In this document: positions 1-9,964 of the stretch, in pieces | Position numbering within the stretch: position 1 is the first letter of the stretch | Layout of the letters: the number at the start of each line of letters is the position of its first letter | Source: Ectocarpus siliculosus | Lineage: Eukaryota > Sar > Phaeophyceae > Ectocarpales > Ectocarpaceae | Direction of reading: 5' to 3' | Length of the DNA stretch: 64,000 nucleotides | NCBI GenBank assembly: GCA_000310025.1 | Contig: FN649729.1 | Span: forward strand, 4,032,455 to 4,096,454 | Translations under genes and position numbers: made by a program | The notes under the pieces: generated by a model | Database searches by the model: none | What the model saw: the letters and a program-made list of their open reading frames with translations, nothing else | What the model was told of the DNA's origin: nothing

Positions 1-488
1 TGTTTAACCACCAACAAAGACGCGCAAAATGTGGCATTGAAATATGGAGTTACAATGAATCATACCACAGCGATCTTTCCCTACGATGGTGGAGATCTGA
101 CGTGCAAGAATGCCCGGCACGACACCCCCAATCCCAAGCCAGGTCTCTCAAGGAACGTTACATGCACCTGCCTGAAGAAGTAGTCAGATCTCAGTTCCAG
201 GCGTCGGTGACGAGATCCGCAACACCATCATCTGTGTCCCCGTCACTCCAACCCGGGTCGTCGCTCTTCCCACTCAACCTGTCAGATCCCCCATCGCTGG
301 ACCCAGATTCGCCCGAAACCAACTTGATCAAATCGTCGAGCGCACCGACCGAACCGTCGCCGTTCTCGTCCGACTCGGGGTCCTCCAGTTCTGCGTTCTT
401 CGATTCCGCGGCCTCGCCAGAGGAAACGTCGTTGCTCGCAGGTGACCTGGGCTGGAGTTAAATGAGCAGTGCCAAACGCCGCTTCATC
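1..488. other. No gene recognised at left edge
   Basis: An open frame runs from 102 to 461 on the plus strand, but it is Ser/Pro-rich without recognisable domains and is most likely shadow coding. The stretch lies downstream of the minus-strand nuclease-like gene and may be its 3' flank. I see no repeat or RNA gene here. Confidence 0.4.
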
Positions 489-1692
489 CTAGTAGAAGAA
501 CAAGGTCGCCAAAAGCTTCACGCATTCGTCGACATCCACGGCCCACGTGCCGTCCTGCTCTTCGAAGAACAACGGCTTATCAAACAAACCTTCCGTCCGT
601 ACGCTCTTAAGGACGAGTACCCACATCTTGTCGAACGGCAGCCCGGAAATTGCCGGGAGGCAGTCACAGCCCGACTCCAGGAAGGTTAGGGCGAACAGAC
701 GGACCTTGTCGTTGTCCGTGGGGATCCAGTTCCCGAAGGTCAATGGCGGCCACGCGGACTCGCTTCTGTCCTGGAGTTCGCAGATGCTGGCGAACACTCC
801 GTTCATCCACAGGAACTTGGTCTCGCCACCCACGACCCTCAGAACTGTCACATCAACTGCCCTCTCGCCACGGGGCGTGAGCCAACCAGTTGTCATCGCC
901 AGTAGAATGATCATCCATAGGTCCGTGTCTACCGATGAAACGACCCACTTGTCGAAGCTTTTCCCCCAGTACTTCTTCGCCCAAGCGATGAAGTGTATCA
1001 CGGAGAGCTCAGCCTCGCCGATGTATGGCCCACGCTGTCGCTCGACGCCCTCGATCGTGTCGGTTCTGTCTCGAAAGTGAAGGAGTGGTTCAGTTTCGGG
1101 AAGCGCCTCCCCGGCACCTTCCCTTGCCATCTCGAGACCTATGCCCTCGGCATCTACACCAGGTGGATGATCAGCACTCAGATCAGGCTCACCTCCAACG
1201 CCATAGAATGCGACGATTCCATTCGGCTTGGTGTCGCCGGTCCAGACATCATCAGCTAGCACGCGCGTGGCGAGGTGGGCGGCGATTCCGTCCCGCGCCG
1301 CCTTGCCATCGGCTCGAAGCCATGACCCATACTGTAACGAAGGAACCGGGTCCGTTGACTTCGGGTCGAAGGTCCTAGAGCACTCACCAAGTTTCTCGCT
1401 TCTCCCAAGCTGTTCGTGTCCTTTGATCACGGGCACCAGTTCCTGTCGGTCGTAGCACACCACGAGTAGCTCCGTCGACTGCAGCCACTTCGACAACAGC
1501 TGCTTCTTGAAGTAGTCGATAATCCCGCAGTTCCCTTCTCGAGATATTCCGGGTGCACCCCTTGGTGGATAGACACGGGGAGATCCACGCCATGAGCGTC
1601 GGCTTCGTAAAACGGGTCGTCTGCGAATCCATCGGCACAATGTTCTCTGACCCATTTCCCTGGACCTGCCGCCTTGTTGGCGTGCTTGGCTC
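489..1692 (-). pseudogene. FEN/XPG (PIN-domain)-like nuclease gene, frameshifted
   Basis: The frame ending at 489 contains motifs like those of structure-specific 5' nucleases: a DTDLWMI block (acidic pair in a hydrophobic strand) and SGCDCLPAISGLPF, which resembles the GCDY...I.GIG signature of FEN/XPG enzymes. An upstream block, CYDRQELVPVIKGHEQ, precedes them. The first part of the protein (from SGAKHANKAAGPGKW, about 1690 to 1540) is in a different frame from the rest, so a one-base shift lies near 1530. A plausible splice acceptor (polypyrimidine, then TATCAG) sits at 1693-1694, so upstream exons are expected but I could not place them. Known of the family: metal-dependent cleavage of flap or branched DNA. 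Inferred here: a decayed or erroneously sequenced copy. The assignment rests on motifs only. Confidence 0.5.
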
Positions 1693-1915
1693 CTGATACG
1701 TTAAAAGGAGAGATTTCCAACAGGGGTGTATGGTGGTGGTGGTGGTGGGTTGGGGGTGAACACAATGCGATGCGGTATGCATTACGGTAATAACAGTCAA
1801 AACACGGGCGTGGAGAATGGGTAAACTTCGGCTGGGAGCGAGAGCTCGAGATGGCAACGCTCTTCAGCGCTTAGTCTGTACAGTCAGACTAACCCGCTAC
1901 AGAGTCAATACATAT
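1693..1915. other. Spacer between two minus-strand gene fragments
   Basis: It contains a GTGGTG-type trinucleotide run (about 1731-1748) and no supported gene. Part of it may be intron sequence of the gene ending at 489. Confidence 0.4.
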
Positions 1916-2665
1916 CTACTCGTTTAAATTGCGCACGCTCTCTCCCTCACCTCCCGTCGCGTTCGCCATGCTGTACGGCGTGGCCGCTCCTATGGACGCC
2001 ACCATTTCCAGCATCTGGTCTTGTGTCACCACACCCCCGCCTTCTCTGGCGGCATCAAACATGTTCAGCGTGAGGGCCTTCCACTCTTGGCCTCCAGCGT
2101 AGGAATTGCCGACGGAGTCCTTCAGTGCAGACGACCTCCCTTGACTCTTCGTGGCCTTGTTGGTGCTGTTCCTAGCCGGGATGGAGAAAACCTTCTTCTT
2201 GGTCGCGCCCTTTAGTTTTTTCTTCTTGAAGACGTAGTACAGGACACACTCGTGCATTTTCGCACGAGCTTTGGCGGCCGCGTCGATAATCTCTTGCCAC
2301 TTGACCGGCGGAAACACTCTCCCGTCCAACGCCACGACCTTGTCTTTGCCATCGTCGCCTTTAAATGCCGGGCTCTCTCTCAAGCAGTCCATCGCCGCCC
2401 TGACTGCTGGCGCACGCTTCACCGCCAACTCTCTGCAACGGTCTCTTTCTGTGTGTGGTTTCTCGATGAAATGCGATTCGAAGTCGAAGATGGCGACTTC
2501 ACGAAGCTGGGCAATCGGTTCCAGCTTTTCTATCGTGCTCGAAATGGCCCTTTTCGTCAACGTCTTGTAGAGACGATTGGACACCTCCTGCCGCTCGTCC
2601 AAGCCGATTCGCGCAAAAGTGTCAGCGCGAGTGAGACGGAGAATAGCTGGGATACGACCCTCATA
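1916..2665 (-). CDS. Unrecognised basic protein, 5' end unresolved
   Basis: The open frame runs from just after a stop at about 2666 to a stop at 1916 (249 codons). There is no ATG near its start, so either the first exon is missing or the gene is truncated. The protein is charged, with a central Lys-rich stretch (FKKKKLKGATKKK) that could be a nuclear localisation signal, and an N-terminal half rich in Arg/Lys/Glu helices. I recognise no family. It lies tandem to, and on the same strand as, the nuclease-like gene, so the two could once have belonged to one unit. Codon periodicity and length make it more convincing than surrounding frames, but expression is unproven. Confidence 0.45.
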   Translation of the reverse strand, partial: YEGRIPAILRLTRADTFARIGLDERQEVSNRLYKTLTKRAISSTIEKLEPIAQLREVAIFDFESHFIEKPHTERDRCRELAVKRAPAVRAAMDCLRESPAFKGDDGKDKVVALDGRVFPPVKWQEIIDAAAKARAKMHECVLYYVFKKKKLKGATKKKVFSIPARNSTNKATKSQGRSSALKDSVGNSYAGGQEWKALTLNMFDAAREGGGVVTQDQMLEMVASIGAATPYSMANATGGEGESVRNLNE

Positions 2666-2807
2666 TCATTGCGCGAATAACTCGACACCTCCGTCAGATG
2701 ATCTACCGCGAGGAACTGGTACTTGTCGTTGCCGGTGATGAAAAAAATGGGGGCGATACGGCGAAGGCCTCAAGCCCCGGGTCATGTGTCATGTTTGACT
2801 CGTACCA

Positions 2808-3083
2808 TCATGGCAAAGCACCGAGTCTATTTTTAACTTCAAGACAGACGTACTTGCCCAATCGAAGCCCAGATTTTCTATAAATTGTTATGATAGCCTG
2901 ACCCTGACCTAGCGTGGTTGTATCGGGCATTTCCATCGTATCTTTTGGATGGGGATCGTGTATCCAGTGGATGTACATGCGCAACATGAACGAGCGTGCG
3001 TTCGAACCCCCAGGCGTGGGCTCTCCTGAAATTTGAATTTTGAACACACCATGCTTATCTCCTGCCACACTAAATCGCCTCAA
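2808..3083 (-). CDS. Possible coding fragment, no family recognised
   Basis: A 91-codon minus-strand frame begins with TTG rather than ATG. Its composition is protein-like (GVFKIQISGEPTPGGSNARS, then alternating hydrophobic strands), but no domain is recognisable. It may be an exon or a relic belonging with the minus-strand fragments to its left. Confidence 0.25.
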   Translation of the reverse strand: MRRFSVAGDKHGVFKIQISGEPTPGGSNARSFMLRMYIHWIHDPHPKDTMEMPDTTTLGQGQAIITIYRKSGLRLGKYVCLEVKNRLGALP

Positions 3084-3480
3084 ACCTTTTGCATTAGGTG
3101 GCAGTGAGACCTAGGTATATGTCGGCAGCATAAGTAGGCTGCAAGACGCCAACCTTGCGTAGAGGTCGGTTCGCGTGTGAAGCTTCCTCGCTGATTTTGG
3201 AGCTGCTGCAGTGTGGTACGCTCTGGCTAAAGATCAAATTTCTCACCCTACCATGTGTTTCTGGGCGTATTAAACATACCCTACTGTGCTCTTGCATCGT
3301 GTTAACATATCTCTCGAGTTGTCTGGGCAGATTAGCTTCTGGTTTGCCCTCTAGAGCCGGTCCTGGGTGTGGAGGTCTGTTCCGCCGCGAGCCGCCTCAT
3401 CAGAGGGGTTTCCACAGGGGGCTGCTTTCCCGTTGGAAGCTTTTTTTCTCACACTTACTTTTTTTTTTTTTCAGTCGTGC
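3084..3480. other. No gene seen
   Basis: Non-coding by eye. It ends in a T-run at about 3461-3472. No RNA gene or inverted repeat was noticed. Confidence 0.35.
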
Positions 3481-3960
3481 AGCACTGGGTTGCACTTTGC
3501 GGCTCAGGATCTGTGGAGCATTCGCACGGGTGGGGACAGGGGAAAGGAGTCTAGACATCTACGCCAATGGACTCTCGGAGATAGCGAGTGTACACGCCTT
3601 CCCGCCGAAATGGTCGAGGTAAGGGTTCCCGGTTTCCCTGTCGGGTTGCTCTTTGCCGTTGCTCCCTCGCTGGACCCTCCCTAGACCATCACGCTAGCAC
3701 AAAGCCAAAGCGAGGTACCACGACTCATACATACATGTTTTGCGTCCATCGCCTGGTTTTTGTGTCCCGTAGTTTCGTATTGTTACCAAACTCGTACAGT
3801 GGTGGGGTCATGGACGAGGATGCCCGTTACTGGTGCTTTACGGTGTGAACGCCCAGCACGCCCAGATCAACGCTCAGCTCACCGGGAGCCGAGACAATGC
3901 TCTTCGTGAGCTGATCACTCAGACTATGGGAGTCGCCTCAGGGGATCCAAGACAGTGACT
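3481..3960 (+). repeat. First copy of a segment repeated at 7160-7860
   Basis: Matching blocks appear in the same order in both copies: a block around 'GGAGCATTCGCACGG...CCAATGGACTCTCGGAGAT' (near 3505-3590 versus 7203-7275), and an NAQ/HAQ-encoding block followed by 'TGATCACTCAGA' (near 3850-3925 versus 7745-7845). The membrane-protein frame present in the second copy is broken here. This is a diverged duplication in direct orientation. Confidence 0.6.
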
Positions 3961-4133
3961 TCGCTGTTGACTCCCACCACAGGTTGGACCATTTTTTTTT
4001 CCAAGGCAGTGACCTCCCTGTTGACTCCCACCACGGTTTGACCATTTTTTTTTCTTCCGGGTTGGACCATTTTTTTCCAAGACAAATGACTTCGCTAGTG
4101 ATTCCCACCACGGGTTGGACCATTTTTATCCGA
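3945..4133 (+). repeat. Minisatellite of about 53 bp, short array (about 3-4 units)
   Basis: Units follow the pattern GTGACTTCGCTGGTGACTCC, then CACCACGGGTTGGACC and a run of 7 to 10 T. They belong to the same family as the long array at 5936-6910. Confidence 0.8.
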
Positions 4134-4884
4134 GACAGTTAGCCCTGCGCCTGACCCCCCAAAATGTTGTATGCGCGTGGCACGGCTATTCGGCTTTCTC
4201 TGGCCAAAACAAAGTTCTTCCGCTCGTCCGGTTGACGACGCCAAACCTTGTTTTGACTTGATATTAGACAGCGAGAGGAGAACGTGGAATACTCGATGCC
4301 ACAAACGAACTGGCTCTTGCGGTTTAGTACACGCCTGTGAAGAGGACATATGCGTGTTTTTGTCGGTCAGTTTTTCAATCGGCGGATTCTATCCCATCAA
4401 ACCCTTTGCAAATCAAGTATTTTTCGGCCAAATTCACAGCGGCCGCAAGGGTGTGGACCTTTTGCGAAAATCGCCACCGACCAAAACATAGCTACCGTTC
4501 TCACGGAGGTGATACAAGAAACCGCTCCAGAATCCGCGCTACGGACGTCTCTCAGTACGAATCCTTAAATGGGGTAGTTTTGGGGTTGACGCACGGGTCC
4601 AAAAGTCCAGAAAAAGTCCCCGCCTGTCAAGCAAAAAAAAAATGTGGTGACCACACAACCAGCCGATTATGTGTTGACGGGCGGATCAAGGGCGCGGAGG
4701 TCCACTGCCGCCTGCAGGGCGATCATCTAGGAAGCGAGCTCTGGAAGGATCAATGCTAGGGGGGAGGGTGCGAGGGGGTGGTCTGTCTGGGATTTGGGAA
4801 CGGGGGCGAAGCAGGCGCGACGTTGGAAAAAGCTCACATTGATGTGTGGGATTGATTTTTCCGTGCGTTTTTTTTTTGCTCATG
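4134..4884. other. No gene seen
   Basis: Several short overlapping frames exist on both strands, none with recognisable protein features. It includes an A-run near 4635 and a GGGGG-rich patch near 4760-4810. Confidence 0.35.
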
Positions 4885-5760
4885 AACTGACTTTTGGGCA
4901 ACATTGCTTGATCCACCACCGACGCTGCACTGCAGCTCTTCCTGCCGTTGCTTCGCCATTAGTGGCAGTGGTTTCCCTGCTTTCGTCGCAGTGTCTCTTC
5001 AACCCCTTGAAGGGGCGGGTAGGGCAGCGGCGGCCTCAGCTCCTTTTTGTACCATGGTGTAAAATTCAGTCCACCTGCCCTTCTTTTTGGTCGGTGTTTG
5101 TTTTTCCGCTAATCATCTCCAAAGTGTGCACTGGCGCAACGGCACTGCCACCGGCGCTACTGCAGCTGTTGCCACCGTCCCTGCACCACGAGTAGCAGCG
5201 GTTTTCTTACTTTCCTTGCAATGTCTATTGAGCCCCATAGACGGGCAGTGACGGGGGTGGTCGTTGCATACCCGTTTGGGTGTGAAGTGATGTAGGGTGA
5301 GATCGCTGCCTCTTCCGTGTGCGTGTGTGACGCGTCGTTCAACTGACTTTTGGGCGACATTGCTTGACTCCACCACCGACGCTACACTGCAGCTCTTCCT
5401 GCCGTTGTTGCACTACGAGTAGCAGCGGCTTTCCTTCTTTCGTCGCAGTGTCTCTTCAACCCCTTAGAAGGGCGGGAAGGGCGGCGGCGGCTTCAGTTGC
5501 TGTAATGTTGTAAAATCAGACCCACGTGCTCTCGCTGATCTGGTGTATTTGGTGATTTTTTTTCCGCTCATCCGCTCATCTCTGAAATTTGTGCCAGCGC
5601 GCAACGGCTCTACCGCCGGTGCTACTGCAGCTACTACGACCGTTCTTGTGGCATGAGTAGCGGTGACTGTTCTGTTCTCTACGCAATGTCCTTGCGGCCC
5701 CACAGCCGGGTGGGAACGGAGACGGCTGCAGCAATCCCATTTCGTCGTCAACTCAAAAAA
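4885..5760 (+). repeat. Tandem duplication of about 460 bp, built from about 230-bp subrepeats
   Basis: The block starting 'TGACTTTTGGGCAACATTGC' at about 4888 recurs from about 5345 with few changes. It runs through 'CTGCAGCTCTTCCTGCCGTTG', 'TTTCGTCGCAGTGTCTCTTC' and 'AACCCCTT.GAAGGGCGGG'. The intervening halves (about 5115 and 5590, with 'GCGCAACGGC' and 'CGGTGCTACTGCAGCT') are more diverged relatives, giving an A-B-A-B pattern. No gene is evident in it. Confidence 0.7.
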
Positions 5761-5935
5761 AAACAAGACACACCAAAGCCGATTGTGCAGTCTTTTCAAC
5801 TGTTGAACTGACGTGGCCGCCAAAAATGTGGGGATTGATTGGCCACGAAACAAAAACTTCAAAAGAATGGGCTGTTCGAAAGAACATCCGCTGGACAGAA
5901 AATTGGCCCAAAAAGAGGGTCAGGCGCAGGGCTAA

Positions 5936-6910
5936 CAGTGACTTCGCTAGTGACTCCCACCACGGGTTAGACCATTTTTTTTTCCCGAGACAGGGACTTC
6001 GCCGGCGACTCCCACCACGGGCTGCACTTTTTTTTGTTCCAAGACGATTGACTTCGCTGGTGGCCCCCACCACGGGTTGGACCATTTTTTTTTCCAAGAC
6101 AGCGACTTCGCTGGTGACTCCCACCACGGGTTGGACTATTTTTTTTCCGAGACCGTGACTTCGCTGGTGACTCCCACCACGGGTTGAACCATTTTTTCTC
6201 CAAAACAAGTAACTTCGCCGGTGACTCCCACCACGGGTTGGACAATTTTTTTCCCCAAGACAATGGCTTCGCTGGTGACTTCCACCACGGGTTGGACCAT
6301 TATTTTCCAAGACAGTGACTTCGCTAGTGACTCCCACCACGGGTTGGACCATTTTTTTTCCGAGACCGTGACTTCGCTGGTGACTCCCACCACGGGTTGA
6401 ACCATTTTTTCTCCAAAACAAGTAACTTCGCCGGTGACTCCCACCACGGGTTGGACCATTTTTTCCCCAAGACAAGTGACTTCGCTGGTGACTCCCACCA
6501 CGGGTTCGACCATTATTTTCCAAGACAGTGACTTCGCTAGTGACTCCCAGCACGGGTTGCACCTTTTCTTTCCACGACAACTGACTTCGCTGTTGACTCC
6601 CACCACGGGTTATACCATTTTTTTCCCCAAGACAAGTGACTTCGCTGGTGACTCCCAGCACGGGTTGGACCATTTTTTCCCCCCACGACAATTGACTTCG
6701 CCGGTGACTCCCACCACGGGTTGGACCTTTTTTTTCCAAGACAAGTAACTTCGCCGGTGACTCCCACCACAGTTTGGATCACTTTTTTTCCAAGTGGCTT
6801 CGCTGGTGACTCCCACCACGGGTTGGACCATAATTTTTCTTCCGGGTTGGACCATTTTTTTTCCAAGACAGTGACTTCGCTGGTGACTCCCACCACGGGT
6901 TGGACAATAT
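5936..6910 (+). repeat. Minisatellite of about 53 bp, about 18 units
   Basis: Each unit reads roughly GTGACTTCGCTGGTGACTCC, then CACCACGGGTTGGACC, a run of 6-10 T, and CCAAGACA. I count about 18 units. Units 4-7 and 8-11 resemble each other in order, which suggests higher-order duplication. Long minus-strand frames through the block are simply translations of the repeat. Confidence 0.9.
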
Positions 6911-7159
6911 TTTTTGTGTGACATTTTTTTCCGAAAATTTTGGCGATGAGAAAAAATGGCCATATCGGCACAAAAAAAACATGCTGAAATTTTCGTTGAA
7001 CCGGTCCAGGTTCGGTTACCCGGTTGGAAGGACCGGTTTGTTTGAGAAAACAAAATGACAGCGGAGGCCAAGCGTGGCTTCCAACCTCACTCCACCCACC
7101 AAGTGTACTCCGCCGTACCAAAATCCGTTTCTTGCGGTTTAGCTTAGAGTCAAGAGCAG
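6911..7159. other. Spacer, no gene seen
   Basis: Non-coding sequence between the minisatellite and the second copy of the 3.5-kb segment. Confidence 0.4.
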
Positions 7160-7860
7160 GAAAGCTCACTCCTGTTGCAGTTGCTGAGGTGCTCAGGACC
7201 GGTGGAGCGTTCGCACGGATTGGGACGGAGAGAAGGATTCTTGATACTACGCCGATGGACTCTCGGAGATCCCGCCGAATGGTCAATGTTGGTTCTCTTT
7301 TCCGTTGCTTTCCCGCTGGAGCCTTCCTCCCACTACAGTAGCCACCAGTATTTCTTGACAAGGTATCACCACCCCTGCGCCCGCTTTCTCTCTCTCTCTG
7401 GTAGATCCACCCGTGGTCGACAGGCGCCAGCACCTGGTTTCTGTTGCTGGCAATCGAGAGATGGGATCCATCATACATGGGTACCTGAAGCTCAGGAGCT
7501 CATTTTTGGCGACGGGAGAGCTGGGATCATGGGCGAGGCCATGACGTAGAATTTGGGTTCAAAATAACGCTTGTGTTCTACTCAGTGTATGCGTCTCATG
7601 CACCACGTGGGAGAGAGGGATGGTGCGGCAGCGATGAATATTTTCTTTGCCCTCGTTGTAGTAGGAGGAGGTTTTGTCATGTTCGCGATCAGGAGCAAGT
7701 CGTTCTACCTCCTCAAAAAGCAGCTCGTAGATTTCGAAGAGAGTGTGAACGCTCAGCTAAACGCTCAGCACGCCCAGCTTAACGCTCAGCACGCTCAGAT
7801 AAACGCCCGACTTGAGACGGTGGCAACGGGCTGATCACTCAGAAAATGGGAGCTTTTGTC
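7160..7860 (+). repeat. Second copy of the segment at 3481-3960
   Basis: It shares ordered blocks with 3481-3960, but here the small membrane-protein frame is intact. The extra length relative to the first copy lies between the two shared blocks. Confidence 0.6.
7634..7834 (+). CDS. Small predicted membrane protein with NAQ/HAQ coiled repeat (66 aa)
   Basis: The ATG at 7634 opens a short protein. It starts almost directly with a hydrophobic segment (residues about 3-19, IFFALVVVGGGFVMFAI) suited to one membrane span. A charged stretch (RSKSFYLLKKQLVDFEE) follows, then a repeat of the NAQLNAQHAQ type (about residues 39-60) with a hydrophobic residue every few positions, as in a short amphipathic coiled coil. 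It ends at 7834. An upstream in-frame start at 7571 is possible but would place extra residues before the membrane segment. A decayed homologue lies at about 3820-3920. The function is unknown; single-span proteins with such repeats occur in algal viral and mobile DNA, but that link is a guess. Confidence 0.4.
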   Translation: MNIFFALVVVGGGFVMFAIRSKSFYLLKKQLVDFEESVNAQLNAQHAQLNAQHAQINARLETVATG

Positions 7861-8094
7861 GGTTAGATCACGGGTGATGAGGGTGTTTAGCCGACTGGTA
7901 GCTTTTGAACCGATATTGTGACGGTTCAACCATAGATGAAGCGTTTTTTGTCTGTTGTGAGGGTCAACAAGCTTGTGGATTTAACTAGACAGAGGCAAAA
8001 GCTGCGGAAGTTGGGCTAGGCGCCGACCTAGAGACATGCACCGAACCAAAACCAACACCCATTCGCCTTCCATATAAATAACTCCCCCGCCTAC
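7861..8094. other. Spacer, no gene seen
   Basis: Unique-looking sequence between the small membrane protein frame and the inverted module D array. Confidence 0.4.
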
Positions 8095-8310
8095 CATGAA
8101 AACGAGTCCGACCGGGACTCCGACCGGGACTCCTACCGTCACTCCTACCGTCACTCCTATCGCCCATCATTTATCATTTTCGGCACGGGAAGAAAAATGA
8201 CTCCTACCGGGACTCTGACCAAGACTCCTATCGGAAGAAAAGTGACCCCGACCGTGACTCTTACCGTCACTCCTACCGTGACTCCTACCGTGACTTCGCG
8301 GGTCCTACTG
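8095..8310 (-). repeat. Module D array (TGACTCCTACCG repeat), inverted copy
   Basis: Short tandem units of TGACTCCTACCGTCACTCCT type; the other strand reads GTCACGGTAGGAGTC. The same array occurs in plus orientation at 20140-20360, 22165-22250, 36340-36570 and 40355-40430. Confidence 0.8.
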
Positions 8311-8321
8311 TTCCCCTTAAG

Positions 8322-8805
8322 ACAAAACACCAAATAAATGCCATAGAATATTCAGGGGGCTTCGATGCCGAGTTTGCCTCCGGACTGCACAGGTAGGTGG
8401 AGCTCCAAAGAGAAAACACCAAAAAAATGCCATAAAATACTCAGGGGGCTTCGATGCCGAGTTTGACTCCGGATTGCACGGGTAGGTGGAGCTCCAAAGA
8501 CAAAACACCAAAAATATGCCATAAAATACTCAGGGGGCTTCGATGCCGAGTTTGCCTCCGGGTTGCAGGTGGAGCCCCAAAGAGAAAGCACCAAAAAAAT
8601 GCCATAAAATATTCAGGGGGCTTCGATGCCGAGTTTGCCTCCGGATTGCACGGGTAGGTGGAGCCCCAAAGACAAAACACCAAAAAAATACCATAAAATA
8701 CTCAGGGGGCTTCGATGCCGAGTTTGCCTCCGGATTGCACGGGTAGGTGGAGCCCCAAAGACAAACACCAAAAACATGCCATAAAATACTCAGGGGGCTT
8801 CTCTG
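8322..8805 (-). repeat. Module C array, about six units of about 87 bp, inverted copy
   Basis: Units contain 'AAAACACC...ATGCCATAAAATA', then 'CTCAGGGGGCTTCGATGCCG', 'AGTTTGCCTCCGGATTGCAC' and 'GGGTAGGTGGAGC'. The reverse complement appears as 'AAGCCCCCTGAATATTTTAT' arrays at 22000-22120, 36150-36335 and 40255-40355. Confidence 0.85.
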
Positions 8806-8867
8806 ATGAATCGGAAAACGTCGCTGATAGGGAACCGAAGCAGCCCGAAAGCCCAAGAAGAGCGGAA

Positions 8868-9407
8868 CAGAATTCCCCGGTAACCTACTACACAACGAAG
8901 TGCAATCCTGATCTATTCACGAAAAAAGTATCGACTTGAAAAAATAAAACAGCGAAGCTAGCCCTGATACCGACATTTAAGATGCATTTGCCCAGGTAAC
9001 AGGTCCTCTCACCAGGTGCAATTCTGTCACTTCTACGGAAAAGTCTCGACTTGAAATATCTTTCAGAAAATAGCCGTCAAGCGACACGTGATATATGGAT
9101 CGTTTTGCCTAGAGCTATACGTACGAATGAATCACGTGCACACAACACGGGTTTTGAAAAGTCTCGACTTGATCAAGTCGAGACTTTTTCTCACGTCAGA
9201 TTTTCTGAGCCACATTCAGTCCGTGCAAAGCCCGCTGCTGTCAGCTCTTTCGGGGGCGAAAATTTGACTCAAACGTCCGCGCGCGGGATCTGATTTTGCC
9301 AAGACAAAAAACTATTTGAAATTTCAATTTCGGGAATCGTCCGAGGCTGGAAATTTTTTTTGGCCCATCCCAAAAGCATGCCAAAACATGCTGTCGTTTT
9401 TCGTCAA
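8868..9407 (-). repeat. Left arm of a long inverted repeat (about 540 bp)
   Basis: This block is the imperfect reverse complement of 33580-34110. Shared landmarks in opposite order include the anchor (8879-8892), half-sites AAAAGTMTCGACTTGAA (8924-8940 and 9039-9055), a 32-bp palindrome (9157-9188), 'GCCACATTCAGTCCGTG', 'GTCCGCGCGCGGGATCTGAT', and 'CATGCCAAAACATGCTGTCG' at the inner end. Similarity fades just beyond about 9407. Together with the right arm it encloses about 24 kb. Confidence 0.85.
9157..9188. repeat. Perfect 32-bp palindrome in left inverted-repeat arm
   Basis: A perfect palindrome centred on TGATCA, with the half AAAAGTCTCGACTTGA. The right arm carries the same palindrome with a paired change (GTGTCGAC). 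It could form a cruciform or bind a dimeric protein or recombinase. Confidence 0.9.
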
Positions 9408-9639
9408 GGTACGTGTTTTTGTGCGACTACGCTCTCCAACGACTTGAGGTCGCCAGTGACTTCGCCAGTGGCTCCCACCGCGGGTTCGAGCCAAGCAAAA
9501 ATGGTCCCACCCGGAAGTAGGGGAAGGAACAATGGGTAGGGTGTCTATCGAGAGGTCAACAGCGAGGTCAACGCAATAACTGCCCCCCCGGTGCCTGATG
9601 GTTGCAACGAACACTAGACACTCGCCTGGATCTAGTGGG

Positions 9640-9815
9640 AAAAAACTGAAGTGGCTGGCAGAGTCGGAGGAGGAGTCACTTTTTTTGGTTGAAAAAAACT
9701 GAGGTGGCCGGAAGAGTCGGCGGAGGCAGGCTGGCAGAGTCGGCGGAGGAGTCTGCGCAGGAGTCACCTTTTTTCTTGGAAAAAAACTGCAAGTGGCCGG
9801 CAGAGTCGGCGGGTA
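9640..9815 (+). repeat. Short module B array
   Basis: Repeats of 'GAAGTGGCTGGCAGAGTCGG' and 'AGGAGTCACTTTTTTTGGTT' type, the same family as at 19690-19960, 20935-21895, 34110-36130 and 39905-40250. Confidence 0.75.
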
Positions 9816-9817
9816 CA

Positions 9818-9892
9818 GGGTGTCACAAAAAAGTGTCACAAAGTGTCACAAAAGTGTCACAAAAGTGTCACACAAGTGTCACACAAGGGTGA
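9818..9892 (+). repeat. Microsatellite GTGTCACAAAA, about seven units
   Basis: Tandem units of 10-11 bp (GTGTCACAAAA with length variation), directly after the short module B array. Confidence 0.9.
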
Positions 9893-9964
9893 CCCGAATA
9901 TCATTCCCCGTTCCAGGGGTCGGGGCAAATTTGGCACAAACTTTTGCCCCTTCGCGTAACCAAA

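Noticed and set aside
1731-1750. His-rich stretch (HHHHHH) in a minus-strand frame
   Set aside because: It comes from a GTG trinucleotide run in likely intron sequence.
5753-6739. Long minus-strand frame of 328 codons with repeated VQPVVGVTSEV-type units
   Set aside because: It is a translation of the 53-bp minisatellite. Frames switch with unit length and several frames are open in the same place.
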